Source: Takakia lepidozioides | Lineage: Eukaryota > Streptophyta > Takakiopsida > Takakiales > Takakiaceae | Direction of reading: 5' to 3' | Assembly: GCA_030704615.1 (NCBI GenBank) | Contig: CM060734.1 | Span: 59,910,042-59,974,041 of the forward strand | Length of the DNA: 64,000 nt | Shown here: positions 9,644 through 22,299 of the stretch, piece after piece | Layout of the letters: each line of letters opens with the position of its first letter | How positions within the stretch are numbered: position 1 is the first letter of the stretch | Notes under the pieces: generated by a model | The model's input: only the letters and a program-made list of their open reading frames with translations | Told to the model about the DNA's origin: nothing | Databases searched by the model: none | Translations under genes and position numbers: made by a program

Positions 9644-12600
9644 TTACACTGACTCGGGTTGACGTGACAGATTTTTCCTGGTGCGTTGCCGTGCTTTGTA
9701 GGAGCGGATGGTGGGTGCCACATTCTCTTTGTACTTTATACACACAAAGAATTGGAGACGGTACAACACAATCATCCCGAACAGGATATACAGGTCTTGC
9801 CACTTAAAAAAACGATCACGTAGCCCTGAGGAAGGATATTTCTTACCCGTACGGCATACATGTGGAAAGCCATGTAAGAGAGAGGGATGCGCCACACAGG
9901 CTTTGGCAAATCCTCAATTAGGCGGAAGAAGCCAGCCACCACAAGGAATAGACCCTGCTCATGCCAGCACGTGAATTCAGCTTAAGCACTTGAAACAACA
10001 CCTCGGTCACGTAATATTCAGGGCTTAGAAGAATCTACTCATAAGACACTGTTTGGCGTACAGCCTACTCATGGGTTGCAAGACTAAACCATATATATAT
10101 ACATATATGCTCGTTATCTAGTATAGAGAGAGGGCAGTACAGAAAGTGGAGCACGAATATACCTGAATCCCCGAGCCAACAATGATGCCAACAAGAAACT
10201 TGGGACCCACACTGGCCACAGCCATCATCAGACTCTCCACACATGCAAGCTGGGCAAAGAGGGAGAGGATGAGAGGCTGCAACAAATGAGGTGAGGAAAA
10301 GAAACGGTAATGATGAGATTTGCCTATCACAAACGCAACCACTCCATAATGTCCATTGAGTCTCTCTCGGGTGAACACCTGCACATGGCAATGAACATCG
10401 TTATGAAATATCTATAATGCAACTAGAACACACCTAACCATGCAAACGAACAAAAGCCGAAGCTACTTAGGCATGTGAACTGCGAGTAATGGCAATAGTA
10501 CACCGAATTTAGTACAATCCCCAACCCTCAATCTCAAGTGGAGAGGTGCCGAGGATAAAGGAGGAACCAAGAAAGTGGGAAGAGTTAGGTCAATGTGCAC
10601 CTTCATGTCGTCCACAAAAGAAGGGAAGCTCCCAATGGCCATAGTTCTCATATATCCAGCAATATAGGTTAAGCACCCTGCTCTTGCCTGCGAGTGCCTC
10701 CAAGTACCTAGATGAGCTTCCACCTCTCTGAGAATTAGGGAAGAGGGACCACATTGCTCTGTCCGATTATATTCCAGGCTAAACCTTCATGAATGTGCTA
10801 CAACTTTGGCAAGATGAACAAAGATTGTAGGGCCCATTAACTAATCATTCATTGTGGGAATCTGTACTATGAAAGAACAGAGAGATCTCAATGAGATTTC
10901 ACAAGCAAAAACAATCTTACCATGATGGAGCTAAACTGAAAGCCAACTTTCCAGAATATGGTACCCACGCAAATGGCTAGCAGGAAGAATATGAAAAGGC
11001 GTAGCAGTAGTATCCCAAGTCCCTGCTCATGTTCACATGCTCAGTGAAGAGTGTGGAGCGCCATGTCAGTGTGAAAGACTGCTTCAAAAAGCTTGCCTGG
11101 CTTCCACTGGACTCGACCACAGTCCCTTGCTGCACAACAGCACAAAGAAAGCAAAGAGGGTGAGAATGGAAGCTCTTGACAAAGAGATTTTAATGTGTTG
11201 GCACCTGTGTGAGAGATAACGTCATGTCAATACATTTAGCTTGAGAGGAAAGAGAGATGCAGGCTACATGCAATCTTGCTAAGCAGCACGTATATAACTC
11301 ATTTTTGCTTCTACAACCACATTAAAATGAGGGGTTCATCAACCCTCGTGGAACTATTATTTTCGGCGCACTAACCACCAGGCCAATTAGTGATACTAAC
11401 GGTTATGCAGGAAAGCAAAACTCATTAGTCAAATCTCCACCACTGAAAGGACAGCAGAGAGAAATGGCACGTACAATCTGTGAAATCTCATGAGCCTTAG
11501 ATATAGTTGCTGTCGCATACCTAGTCACTTCTCTGGTACGCATGAACAACAAGGATCCTCACCACCTGCTGGGCGCTCAATTTGTCCAGCGGGTCTACAG
11601 TCTGCACATCCTGCTCATAGCATGCCAGAAACAGGACACTTCCTTCAGCTCTAGATAAGTTCAATATATGTTTAGGAAACATTGGAGAAGTTTGCAACCA
11701 TCAGAATCCTTTCATAACTATGGTTGTAAAGATGGTGCAGATGTCCATATTTCCAAAACATTCCTCCAAGCCAAATTTGGAGAAACCGGCTCATATGTAC
11801 ACGCACAAGCACAGGTTTGGACTGTACGCCAACTGGGTCAGTGCAATTGCATATTGTCTACACTCTTCATCCCTGCCCATAGTTTTTCATGCTATCAATT
11901 AACCGTTGTCCCTTAAGTGGCAAAGAATATAACCACCCTGATCATGCATTTACATATGGCAAATGGTGAGCATCCTTTTCTGGACAACCAGTTCAATCAA
12001 GGCTACTCACACTGATCTTGACAGAGGCTGGTCCGAGCCTGGTGATCTTCACTTGATCAAAGTCAGTATTAATGGCCCGTAGATAGTGATCTGATGGATT
12101 GCGTAATGGTGGGCATGGGAAGCCCGTTGCTGCAAATGCTGCACAGCCATTAGCCAATCCCATGTCAACACACACTTGTAACCCTGTCATATGCAATCGT
12201 CACTGTGTAGACCCACAAGGCAAACGAAACATGAACCTTGAATACTCCCAAAAACAAGCCATCCCTGCCCAGGCTACTCAAGAACAGTCATTTCAAACAT
12301 TAAACAGGCCAAGGTAGATCGTTGATGAACTAACATGCAGTATTATTCTCTTTGAGTTCGCCATTGTTTACCTCACGAGCACTTGCGGCCTCCCCAAAGT
12401 AAATGGTTTGTCCACCCGATAGTAAGAAAAGATTGTCAAACAACTCAAATACTTCACTGCTCGGCTGATGTATGGAGGCAATGACTGTGCGCCCGTCTGG
12501 CTAGGTTTCTCAATGTTGTCACCACAAAGAAAGCTGCAGCACTGCACCCACGGATTTGAAACGATCAAACCTTAGTAGAAGGAAATCAGCAGATAAAGAC

Positions 12601-13620
12601 AACTTTGCAAACTGGACGCCTGCACAGATTCATGTTTACAACGCAGCCTGGAGTAACTTCGTCAATCCAGAGTATATTATAATGTGGTCGAGATCAACTG
12701 AACAGATGGCAATACTGTGGTGGCATCAAAAAGTCATTTCAAGAGATGCTTTCGTGCATAGGCTGCACTCATACATTCTTGCTCCTTATGGCCAATAACC
12801 GAAGCTGTCTCAGGCCAATAGATGTTCAAAAACCAACCTGTCCGACCCATTCGTTGGCTCATCCAGAAAAGCAGGCGAGGACGAATCAAAATCTCCAGGC
12901 CAATGCTGAGCCTGCGCCCCTCACCCCCACTCAATCCCCGCAGATGCCAGTTGCCAACTGGGGTATCGATGTGGCTTCTGTATCACGCCACAGAAGTCGA
13001 AGGCTTGGACAAAAAACTGTTCAAATTTCCATACAAAACATGGGCTCAAGTGCTAGATGATGTCCAGTCTGAGCTGCTTCCGCTAGTCCAAGAGAACCAG
13101 CCACATGTGATCATATATATATACATTTACATCTCACACCACGACCAACTTGGAGGACCCACTAATCTACCTCGTGCAGCAATTTTACCTGCGAGAGCAT
13201 CAAGCAGTGTGGATTTTCCCGAACCTGAAGGCCCCATGATGGCCAGGATTGAGCCTTGATTGTTCGGCATATCCTGTAAGTCCCACCACGCACTAAGTTA
13301 CATGGTTACAACTGTTGACATCAGTCACCAATTCCGTGTGGCGCTGCAGGCTACCGAGCTACAGTCCATGCAAATCTAAGAATACATGCGAAAGCGAGCG
13401 CTGTGTACCTGTTAAGCCGTGCAGTTTCAGACCTTTTTCCAGCAATAGTGACCGAGAGGTCCATCCAAACCAGACTGGCAGAGACATAACGGTCACCGCT
13501 GGCTAATTTGTCTCTCCACAGTGACTCGCTCAATGGCCGGCTCATGCCAACCTGTGCAGAACCTGGTGGTCTTGCATTGTAGCCATCTTCTAACTCGATG
13601 TCCTGGGATTTCACCGCCAT
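9644..13620 (-). pseudogene. ABCG3: ABCG3-like (WBC3-type) half-transporter pseudogene
   Basis: The parts lie in order on the minus strand. N-terminal exon 13409-13620 encodes MAVKSQDIELEDG...SLVWMDLSVTIAGKR. Exon 13189-13273 has Walker [10 protein letters not shown]. The C-loop [16 protein letters not shown] lies near 12900, then Walker [30 protein letters not shown] is near 12450 and FPCPPLRNPSDHYLRAINTD at about 12060-12130. Membrane-domain pieces follow: MAIGSFPSFVDDMKV (10610), RERLNGHYGVVAFV (10330), ACVESLMMAVASV (10220), DLPKPVWRIPLSYMAFH (9890) and a last exon to 9646. Plant ABCG3 has the same motif set. Frame breaks: one base missing between LLF and LDEP near 12866, a frame change before DGRTV near 12498, and one base missing in the YYWLRLF segment near 11006. 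These predict a non-functional transporter unless the assembly is wrong at these points. Exons between 12950 and 13180 are unclear. Confidence 0.75.
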
Positions 13621-14481
13621 AGTTTTCACACCTTTGCCTTAAAAAAAGAGAAGACGAAAATAGGAACCTCATCTGGAGAAAAGGGTAGGAGAAGCAGATC
13701 AGGGGTGGAAGCTCAGTGTAACAACACAGTAATATACGAAACTACTGCTCGCTCAGCGGATAATTTGGTTGTGAATTTACTTCTTTAAAGCAGCCCATGC
13801 ACTCGTCTCTGGACCGACTCCAGTGACGCTACTGTAGCTATGTACACAGACCTCTTATTCTGGCATCCAACAACTGCCAGTCAATGCACCTTCAATTTTC
13901 TTCATTACCATACATACGGGTACTTGTAGGACCAGAGATTAACCCGAAGCCAGCCTCCGGACCTGATCAGTGATATATGATCAGTGCGACCTACCTCTGT
14001 ATCCACTCACGCACGAGTCTCGCATGAGTATGGTACAATCCCTGCTATCCTCAAGGAAACAACGTCCTTCCTACTCGCGCTACAGGAGTCTAGAGTGGGC
14101 ATATACTCACATGTGGAGCTGCAGTAAGCAGCTGCTCGCTCCACACCACAGCAGCACCTTTGGCAGCCGTCAATGAGAATCCCTCAATAGACCATTGAAG
14201 ATCAGTTGAAGAACGACAACATCCCCGAGACCAAGAAGTGTAAGAAGGCGGACACGATGGGAGGCAGGGACTATGTAACATTATCAAAACTCCTAACATC
14301 TTCAACGTCCACCACGCTTTTTATGATCGGGTCCTCGTGTCCCGCACTATTGACCCACACTAGGGGGGGGGCGGCAGCTGCGCTTGACCCCCCACCCCTA
14401 AGCCCCGGGGAGGTTTAACACTGGTTACAATAGCATTTACGAGTCCATAACTAATTTTCATTTGATTGTGATGAGTTGGGC
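13621..14481. other. Spacer upstream of the ABCG3-like pseudogene
   Basis: No gene is recognised. It would include the former promoter and 5' leader of the minus-strand ABCG3-like gene. A G/C-rich run lies at 14363-14411. Confidence 0.4.
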
Positions 14482-15160
14482 ACATCCAAAGCTATTCTAC
14501 CATGGTTCGGAGATTCCACCAGAAACACAACTTTGCAAACAAGTGCCTTAGCTCGTCAGTTCTTTCGCCTTGGAAACTCTCAGGTCAGTTTATGCGTACA
14601 GTTTTTCCACTCAAATGTGGAGCCGGTATGCTGACATGCCCACCACCCGCTCTTTCTTTGCTTGTGGAGCTATTGGGAACAATGTTTTAGTTGCCGGGGG
14701 TCACGACAATGACAAAAAACGCTCTGTCCACTACAGAGATTCACAAGAGTTCAGAATTTTCCAGCGAGAGCGTAACCTGTCAAAAGGGTGCATGCGTTAG
14801 TTCATGCTCTTGGAGTTTCTAGCATGAAGGTCAACCATGGAGCATGGAACGGTGCTGGCAAGAGTCCGTTATAGATCTTTCACCGCTGGGACGACTGCAA
14901 TGGCAAGGTGGGGCTTTTTGGGTGGTGGAGTTGTTTTTCTTTCAATCACTATCAGAGGTTATGGTTTCTAAGCAGGCCATGGAAATGTATTGCCCAAGGT
15001 TTTTCTGGTGTTTAGAAGGTAATTGGAAGCCTGGATGCTTTGTTGAAAATTATGGCTGCTCAACTGCACCCCTGTGGTTTTGCACAGACCAATCCAAGAC
15101 TACTCGAGGACAGACACCAGCAGTGTGGCTAAATTGTCCTACGGATTGAGGGTTGGTAGA
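14482..15160 (+). pseudogene. F-box/kelch protein relic, copy 1
   Basis: In broken frames the stretch encodes a kelch blade: LRSVYAYSFSTQMWSRYADMP, then TTRSFFACGAIGNNVLVAGGHD and a TEIHKSSE segment. Its layout (aromatic strand, W, MP, RS(F)FACGA, VAGGHD) is that of plant F-box/kelch (KFB/SKIP) proteins. The remainder shows stop codons and shifts. The same segment occurs inverted at 26262-26930. This copy keeps a stretch of about 24 bp (14686-14709) coding for VLVAGGHD that the other copy has lost. Without an F-box or complete propeller it is a fragment. Confidence 0.65.
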
Positions 15161-15859
15161 ATCCTCCTTGAATGAAGGAAATGCTAGCTGCTTCCATGAC
15201 ACAAGGTCAAGCAGAACATGGTGAGGCCATCTTCTTCTTCAAAACATTTAGGCTTGTTTTTTTCCTCTTGTCAGATTCATTCTACTTTCCAGATGTCTAA
15301 TTCTGGAAGTTAGCTCGTCCAGTGAATCCATGTTGGTTTGAGTGTTTTTGCATGTTACTTCCAATGGGGTTGGAGGCATATATCTCCAAATTGGAAACAG
15401 ACGAGAAGCCTTGGAAGGAGTACGTTTCAAACCCCAAGACAAAACGAGGGCAAAAAGGTGCATGCCTATTATTTTACAGCAAATGTAGACAAGAAGATGA
15501 ATTAATTTTTTTTGCAATGGCCCTCATCCCTCTCACCCAACATATTTTTGAAGTCTTGTCAGCAATTGAGCATAGGAACTAGTGTGTGTACCAAGGTAGG
15601 GGTGTGATAGATTCTAGGTTGTCAGTGTCAGGTGCTGAGGATCTACACAGGTATTGTTGTTGGTGAATCAGCATAGGAGTGTGGCTCCAGATCCTTCGAG
15701 AGTGCTACATTTCAAGCACAAGAGTACCAATGAGGCATTGTGGATTAATAGCTACAAGAAACCTGCACAGGCAAATGATCAAGTTGGAAGCAGCAGCAGC
15801 AGTATAGTCAAATAAAATCAAACACCTCCACCATGCCACTCATTTCAAAAGAGGACCAA
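15161..15859. other. Spacer without recognised gene
   Basis: There are several short frames but no family features. A (CAG)n run lies at about 15795-15808. Confidence 0.4.
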
Positions 15860-16960
15860 GAACGGAAGTCCACAAGATCTTTTCTAAGAATTGTGGACTG
15901 GTGAGGGCACTATGTGAAGCAAGACAACTGAAAGAGGCTCTGCTCATTTTGAAGGAAGGAGGCATTCTAGCAGATTCAGATACTTACGTCTGTCTCTTGA
16001 TCAATAAATGCATCAAGACAAAGCATGGCAGAGGAACTTAGCAGGTTCCCACATTATCCAAACCCCATTTTTGACAAAATCCCTGAATGAGGTTTGATCG
16101 TGTAGAATATATTGATTGCAGGATATACCAAACATGGTTGTGGTAGGAATGCCTTGGGAGACTATAAGCAAATGATGCAGGAAGGGATGATGCCCAACCA
16201 GGTCACATTCATTTGTGTTATCAAGGCGTGTGCCTCCCTGGCAGCCCTGGAACAGGGCAAACATGTCCATGCTGACATTGCGAAAGCTGGGATTGTACCA
16301 AATATGATGCTAACTACTACGCTCGTAGACATGTATGCCAAATGTGGGAGCACAGAGGATGCGAATTCGGGAGTGTTTGCCAAAATGCCCAAGCGAGATG
16401 TCATGTGATGCAGTGCAACTGTGCAAGCCTGGCAACCCTAGAGAATGGCAAAAAAAATCATGAGCACTGACATCCAAAAAGCTGGAATTGTACCAAATAT
16501 TATTCTGAGTACCACCCTTGTGGACATGTACACCAAATGTGGGAGCATCAAGGATGCAAAGGAAATGTGTAACAGCATAGATAACTGCAATGCGGTGTCA
16601 TGGGGTGCAATGGTCACAACATATGCAGAGCATGGACCTGTGGAATGGAGGCTTCGAAACCAATGATAAGCAAATGGTGCATTAAGGGGTAAAGCCGGAC
16701 CAGGTTACGTTTGTTTCTGTTTGCAATCTTTGTGCCAGCCTGACAACACTGGAACATAGCAAAGAGGTCCATGCTGACATCCAAAAGCTGGCATTGTACC
16801 AGATATCTCTGAACAATACCTTGGTGGACATGTATTCCAAATGTGGGAGCATCAAGGATGCAAAGGGGGTGTCTGACAATACGGTTGAACGAAATGTGGT
16901 GTCCTGGAGTGTGATGATCTCAGGATACGCTCAGCATAGGGCGGGATGGAAGCTTGTTAG
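15860..16960 (+). pseudogene. Decayed PPR (PLS-type) gene fragment
   Basis: Three to four pentatricopeptide repeats are readable in different frames. MIAGYTKHGCGRNALGDYKQ and NQVTFICVIKACASLAALEQ are at about 16112-16260, HADIAKAGIVPN and LVDMYAKCGSTEDA follow to 16370, and related blocks continue to 16940. Stops and indels interrupt them (for example after KMPKRDVM at 16408). The repeats resemble those of the larger PPR gene at 27494-30560, so this is a related, more degraded copy. Intact PPR proteins bind organellar RNA; this one cannot be made. Confidence 0.75.
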
Positions 16961-18214
16961 ACAGTAACTAGACATTTGTTGTCTAATTTCTCTAAGTCCT
17001 TTCCAAGACCTTGCTGTAGCCTGATATTGGATTTGCCAGGAAGAAGTGAAGCCACCGGCAACCAAGAAGATTACGCGAGTGTTTGTGGCTAGTTTTCCAC
17101 CCATGTCACTGTTGATGTGTTTTGGTACAGCAGGCTGGCTGCAAGGAGCTGAGGCAGATATAGTTAACACCAAGTACATGGTTTGCCACAGTGCTCTCTC
17201 AAATCTGTTTCCTTGGCATCTCTTTCATTTGCTTGAAGAGTAAGATTTAAGTCGAGTGACGATGTAATTATACAGTATAGTGGTGATTTTTCTTTATCAC
17301 CTGAAAGTGGTTGTATAGTTGCAAATGCTTGTAGCATTTCTTGATTTGTCTACCAGTGGATCTGGCAGTCTTCATCTTCACAACTAATTGGTTGTTGTGT
17401 GGCGTGAGTGCAGCTATTTCGAAAAAATCTGGGACCTTGACCGATGCTTACATGCCCAAGGTAAAGTGCTAACCTAAGATAGTGGCATGTTCTTGTTTTG
17501 ACCGTTTGCATTGAAACATGTTTCTGTTGTACTTAGCAATCTAAGCTATCTAATGGGCTTCTTGGTCTCCAGTTTTGCAGGATCTAGGATCAAAGGCAAG
17601 TGGTGGAATTGGGTTTGTAACTGAGGTACTAAATTCTGATTGGAATTTTGTATATATACCGTTGGTACTTTTCCCAATCTGAGGGCTGAAAGTAGGAAGA
17701 TGAAGCTGAATGGGCAAGAAAGCTTTTGAGAGTTCAAATTCATCTCTTATATATCATCAACCTCAGCTACAGTTTGATGTTTCATAGGGCATTGTAGGGC
17801 TATTCTTTGCCATTTCCTCCCACCCCCTACATTGCCATAATCACTAGAATATTTTTTATCAAAGGTTGCCTCATTTTCCCACCTTGTGTAGGAGGCATTC
17901 TTGCGAGGGCGAAAGATAGAATCCATAATTGTATACGGACATAAGGGTGGCTAGCCTTGGGATTGCTGGATTTGCGAGGAACATTCATCAAGAGACTTGC
18001 CTGACGGATCCCAGTCATGTCTGCTCCCAAGATCCCAATTGATAGCAGAAATTATGTTTCTCCCTCCCCTTCCTTCGCCACCTCCTGGGCAACCTCAAAT
18101 CACGCAATGGATACCTGTGGGCCCACTCGGGCTTTTCTTGGTCTGTCCCAGAGCTTGGAATCTGACCTCTAAACTATACAAATTTCATCTAATATAAAAA
18201 ATGCACGTAAGCTG
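16961..18214. other. Spacer without recognised gene
   Basis: Nothing supportable as a gene was found on either strand. Frames are short and have no domain features. Confidence 0.4.
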
Positions 18215-19037
18215 AATATGGCAGTTTTTGGCCAATTTTACTTTTGGAGGATGGATGATTTTGAGGTATGCATATCTCACCATGTAAATCTGTCCAGTTG
18301 GATTTGAAAGTAGGGAACTATTCGAATAGGAGAAGGTGGCATTTGAGGGGTCGCTTTCTTGAGTTTTGATCTTCTGTAATGACCACCGGCCTGTTGGCCT
18401 TAGTTTGTCAACTTCGTGGTTGTCATTTACAACTTACCCAGCCTGGCTTTGCTGTGGACTGAGATTACTTCCCAGCATCATCCTCTCTCGGGGGGGGGGT
18501 TCTTCTTCTTCCAAGGGACTCTTGCCTTGGTAATCTCGCCACTGGCATGCAATTCACCAGCCGAAGAAAGCTATCCATTGTTTTCCTGGGAACTTCAGTA
18601 GCTGTTTTGACCATGCCACTGCGTCCTGACTTCAGTCTCCAGATCAGATCTTTAGAAACCAAAGAGCCAGGAGTTCATGTCACCATATCCCTTACAATCT
18701 TAGCTCCAGGGCGCAAGTAGCCAACTTCCAACAGCTTTGGAGCAATTTGCAACAAAATTGGGGTCCTGTAGTTGCATGGCATTGAATACAATTTGCGCAA
18801 ACTGTGAAAAAGCAACTGATATCGCAATGTTCCTCAAACGCCTGAAGAGCTTGACAAGCTCTGTGGCAAGGTTCAACATCATCTCCTCCTCCCTCTCTAT
18901 TCCCCCCATGATGTCCTGCTGACTCTCTGTTGCCAAGGTGGCTAGTTGAACCATGGGTTCTGAAGCCTTCATTGCCAGGTAGCAAATTGCAAATGAATCG
19001 AATGACATCAGCATCAGCAGCAGCTTTCCCCAGCTGG
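18215..19037 (-). pseudogene. Unidentified helical-protein relic, copy 1
   Basis: The minus strand has an open stretch (to 18700) with residues such as FAICYLAMKASEPMVQLATL and MMLNLATELVKLFRRLRNI, an amphipathic helical pattern. I do not recognise the family. The whole block, including non-coding flanks, recurs on the plus strand at 33848-34668 with several stops, so both are parts of a duplicated segment. Sequence upstream on the minus strand (19237-19491) encodes another helical stretch and may have belonged to the same gene. This copy is the more open of the two and might be a remaining exon. Confidence 0.45.
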
Positions 19038-21089
19038 GTGGAGTGGTCTGAAACACCTCAACCAGTGGGCCCAGTATCCCTCGGACCCAGGTGAAAAATA
19101 AGCAGGCAGCTGCACACTGTCATGAAACACAAGTAGGGGGCTCAGTAGTTTGTTACAGGTGATGACATCTCTCTCTCTCTCTCTCTAATCCCATAGATGC
19201 TGATTTCCCTCTGCTTGTTTAGTTCAAGTGGATCATTCACCCTCCATTTCTTTGAATATATGGATGCACTAGCTTGGCTTTCTGCTCTTCCCTTTGTTCA
19301 CTCCAGAGTACCAAGCCAGATGCAGATGAACAGACAGGTGAAAAGTTCACATCTACCTGTCTGAGGGTGTCGGCAAGCTCTTGAATTTTAGCTCGTTTCA
19401 ATTTCTCAATGTAGCGAAACAGGCCCATTAGCTCCTTGCTCACTTTGATCACACATTTTTCCTGCCAGGAGGAATTGAAAACGATTTGCATATCAGCTCT
19501 AACATCTTTCCACTAAAATTCTAACATTCTCTTGGGCTCTTGCTCTGCAGAATCCATCTCTGGCCCCAGCCTTTTCTTTCTCCACCTCTGAGGTTCATGA
19601 TGGTGCAGGATAGGCATTCCCACATGACACACAAACACGTGTGATATCCGTAGTTGGTGAGGTGAATTCACTTTACGGTGTGTGTGTGTGTGTGTATGAG
19701 AGAGAGAGAGATAGGGCTTGTCTTGTCATGACAAGAAAGGATCTGTCTTTGCTAGACCAGACCATTTTGTTTTTTTCAAAAACAAAGACAAAATACAGCC
19801 TTGTTACCAAAGCACCATCACCCTTCTCCTAAACCACTGTCTTGTTCCTGATTTGTTTCACACTTCTGGTTGATTGGGGTGGGTGGTGGGGCTTGTTAGA
19901 AACCCTTCAAAAAATGCACCTTTCTTCATAGTAACAGACATCATACTGAACAATACCCATATTCACTGTACTATTAGACTGGGATTTCCAGAAAACCGAA
20001 ATTCATGCTTTTTAGCATGTGCACTGTAGGTCAGTGACCTCCAAGTCAGCGTTAGCCTTTACCTAAGCAAACCAGTGCTTGCTTAAAACCATAGAAATCT
20101 CTGCCCAAAGTAAATGTCTGAGCATAGTACTTCTCTATGAGGATAAATCAGTTTCATCAAAGTAGTGTCAACACATACTTCCCTGAAATTCACATGTCAG
20201 AACTGAGACAAATCCAAGCCTTCCACCATAGCCTGAATGGGGTGTACTGCCGTGTCTTAAAACAAAACAAACACAGTGTTCAAAATGAAACCACTCAGCT
20301 GAGATTGATCCAAGTCAAGAGGGGTCTTCAGAACGGTCTGGTACCAGATCCAAGGGTAGACTACTTCCCTAAAATGAAATGGTACTTTAATGGTAGTTCA
20401 AAAGAGATAAAGATAAAGTTTCTTTAACGTCCAGTTAATTTACAGAGCCTACTGCTCAACACACAGGCCATCGAGGGCCCAATGGACGGTCTGAAGGCAC
20501 TTGAGCAGGTAGCAGAGAGAGAGAGAGAGAGACCTCGTCGACAGCCTCCGAGGGGCTGTCTTCGTTGTTGGTGACCCGCGTATTGTAAGGGACCCCGAAG
20601 TGTCGGAAACCCAGTTCCTCTGGATTGTGCGCAGAAGCTCTCGGACCTCTGCGCGCATCCCTCCTTAGGCAACCCCAACTCCCTCGATCTTTGTTCCCTT
20701 TCCTCACGTCTTTCTCAGGTAACGATCTCCCATAATCCACCACAAATTTCTTACACCTTAATGATAAGATTGAGAGGTTTTTGGTGTATGTAGATGAATT
20801 ATTGCTCCTGGCCTGTGGGAAAATGGTAATCGAAGAATAAGAGGCAGAGGTCCTTTTTGTAAAATTTCTTCCACAAATGTCCAGTTGCGCTGCTCTGTGT
20901 GAGCTCGGTGAGACAGGAAAGCTGGTCTTTGGAGCACTGAATCCCAGAGCCCAGCCGCATGTCATTGCTAATTTTCCTTACCCCATCCGTACTTGCTTTA
21001 TCGGGCCTCTCTCTCTCTCCGCACGCGGCAAAGAACTTTGCCTCGTGAATTCTCTCTCTCCGGCGCGGAGTCTACCTTTGAACTAGAGA
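19038..21089. other. Spacer with microsatellites
   Basis: Microsatellites: (TC)n at about 19169-19187, (TG)n at 19678-19695, (GA)n at 20516-20531. A 169-codon minus-strand frame at 20456-20965 is rich in Ser and Arg, crosses the (GA)n repeat and shows no family features, so it is not called as a gene. Confidence 0.5.
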
Positions 21090-21365
21090 CATATGCAGAG
21101 AGGAGAGGGAGATTGTCAATGCCCAAAGTGCGGGCGGCCTGAAGACAATATCCATTTTCTGATACAATGTTCGGGGTATTCTCAGGAGAGAGCGACCCTC
21201 TTCAGAACCATAAAGAGCCTAGTCCCTGCACCTCTGGCCACCAACTTCCAAAATCTCCAGGCTAAGACTAAAGCCCTGGTCTAATTGCTGGGCAGCTCAC
21301 ACACAGCAGATTGATGCTTGTGTGAAGAGCTTTCTAGAGGAAATCTGGAAATCTCGAACTAATTG
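21090..21365 (+). mobile_element. LINE 3'-end fragment (zinc-finger region)
   Basis: The stretch encodes CQCPKCGRPEDNIHFLIQC (CxCPxC...HFLxxC finger), VPAPLATNFQNLQAKTKAL, and then in a shifted frame HTQQIDACVKSFLEEIWKSRTN. This is collinear with the C-terminal part of the LINE copies at 38164-39810 and 55824-58489, but clearly diverged. It is an old 5'-truncated fragment of a sister subfamily. Confidence 0.8.
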
Positions 21366-22299
21366 TTTGGCAAGTCCCACTACCCGACTGAGCCCCTCAC
21401 AACATCACTGACACCGATGGAATGCTTGCAGTCCTCTACATCGATTTTATGACGATTGCCTTTGCGCAAAATTGACAATGACAAGAGAAAAAATTTGTGA
21501 ACGCCCCTGGGAGGCATGCCCCGCCATATCTCGGACCCTCCGCTGAGTCTCGTTCCTGCTGTGGTCCGGGAGGCAGGGACGTTCAAAGTTGTGAAAGCGA
21601 CCGTTGTAGGAGTAAGTTTTTCTTACCACTTATGGTGATTAGTGATTCTACACCTTATACAAGGAACATGTTACTTGGAATTTTGTTCAACCTGAGCTAT
21701 TGAATTGGTCTTTCAGGTTTACCTCAGTCCTTGGCTCCAGGGGGGAATACTGCAGTGTTGTACTGGTATGTGTCAATTGACCTGGGTATGTGCCCAGGTC
21801 TGAGTAAGGGTATTGTAGAACATACCAGATGGGTATGTCTTGGGGCTTATACCCCGGAATACCATGGACCCCGGGTTTTGAAGATTGGACCTACCCCCCC
21901 CCTAACTTCATACCAGTCGAAGTATGAACTATTTTCATACTCAGCTTGAGACCTGTATTGAGGATTGATGAACCCAAGCTAGCATGGATATGTGTAATGA
22001 TACAATTTGTTTGTGCTTATCCTCATTCACATTTGTGCAATGTGACAAATAGCACTATATCTTTGTAAAATTTACCAAAAAAAATGAAGAAATCATTCTC
22101 TACATATCATATCTTTATACATATATACATATACTCCCTTGCACATATAGCCATAGTATCTCCATGTATACTCATGCCTCCTATGAGGGTATGTCCCACA
22201 TGACATTAATCATACCAGCCATGCACCATACCACGTGGATCTACCCTGGCCAGCTTGGGCTTAGAGGTCCATTAGGACCAGGACCAGTCTGGTATGTCA
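21366..22299. repeat. GTATG/CATACC-rich sequence
   Basis: From about 21740 the sequence is rich in GTATG and CATACC motifs (for example GGGTATGT, ACATACCAG). It leads into the GGTATC repeat at 22300 and may be its diverged outer part. The first 370 bases show nothing recognisable. Confidence 0.4.

Noticed and set aside
20456-20965. A 169-codon minus-strand frame
   Set aside because: It runs through a (GA)n microsatellite, is Ser/Arg-rich and has no recognisable domain; not enough to call a gene.
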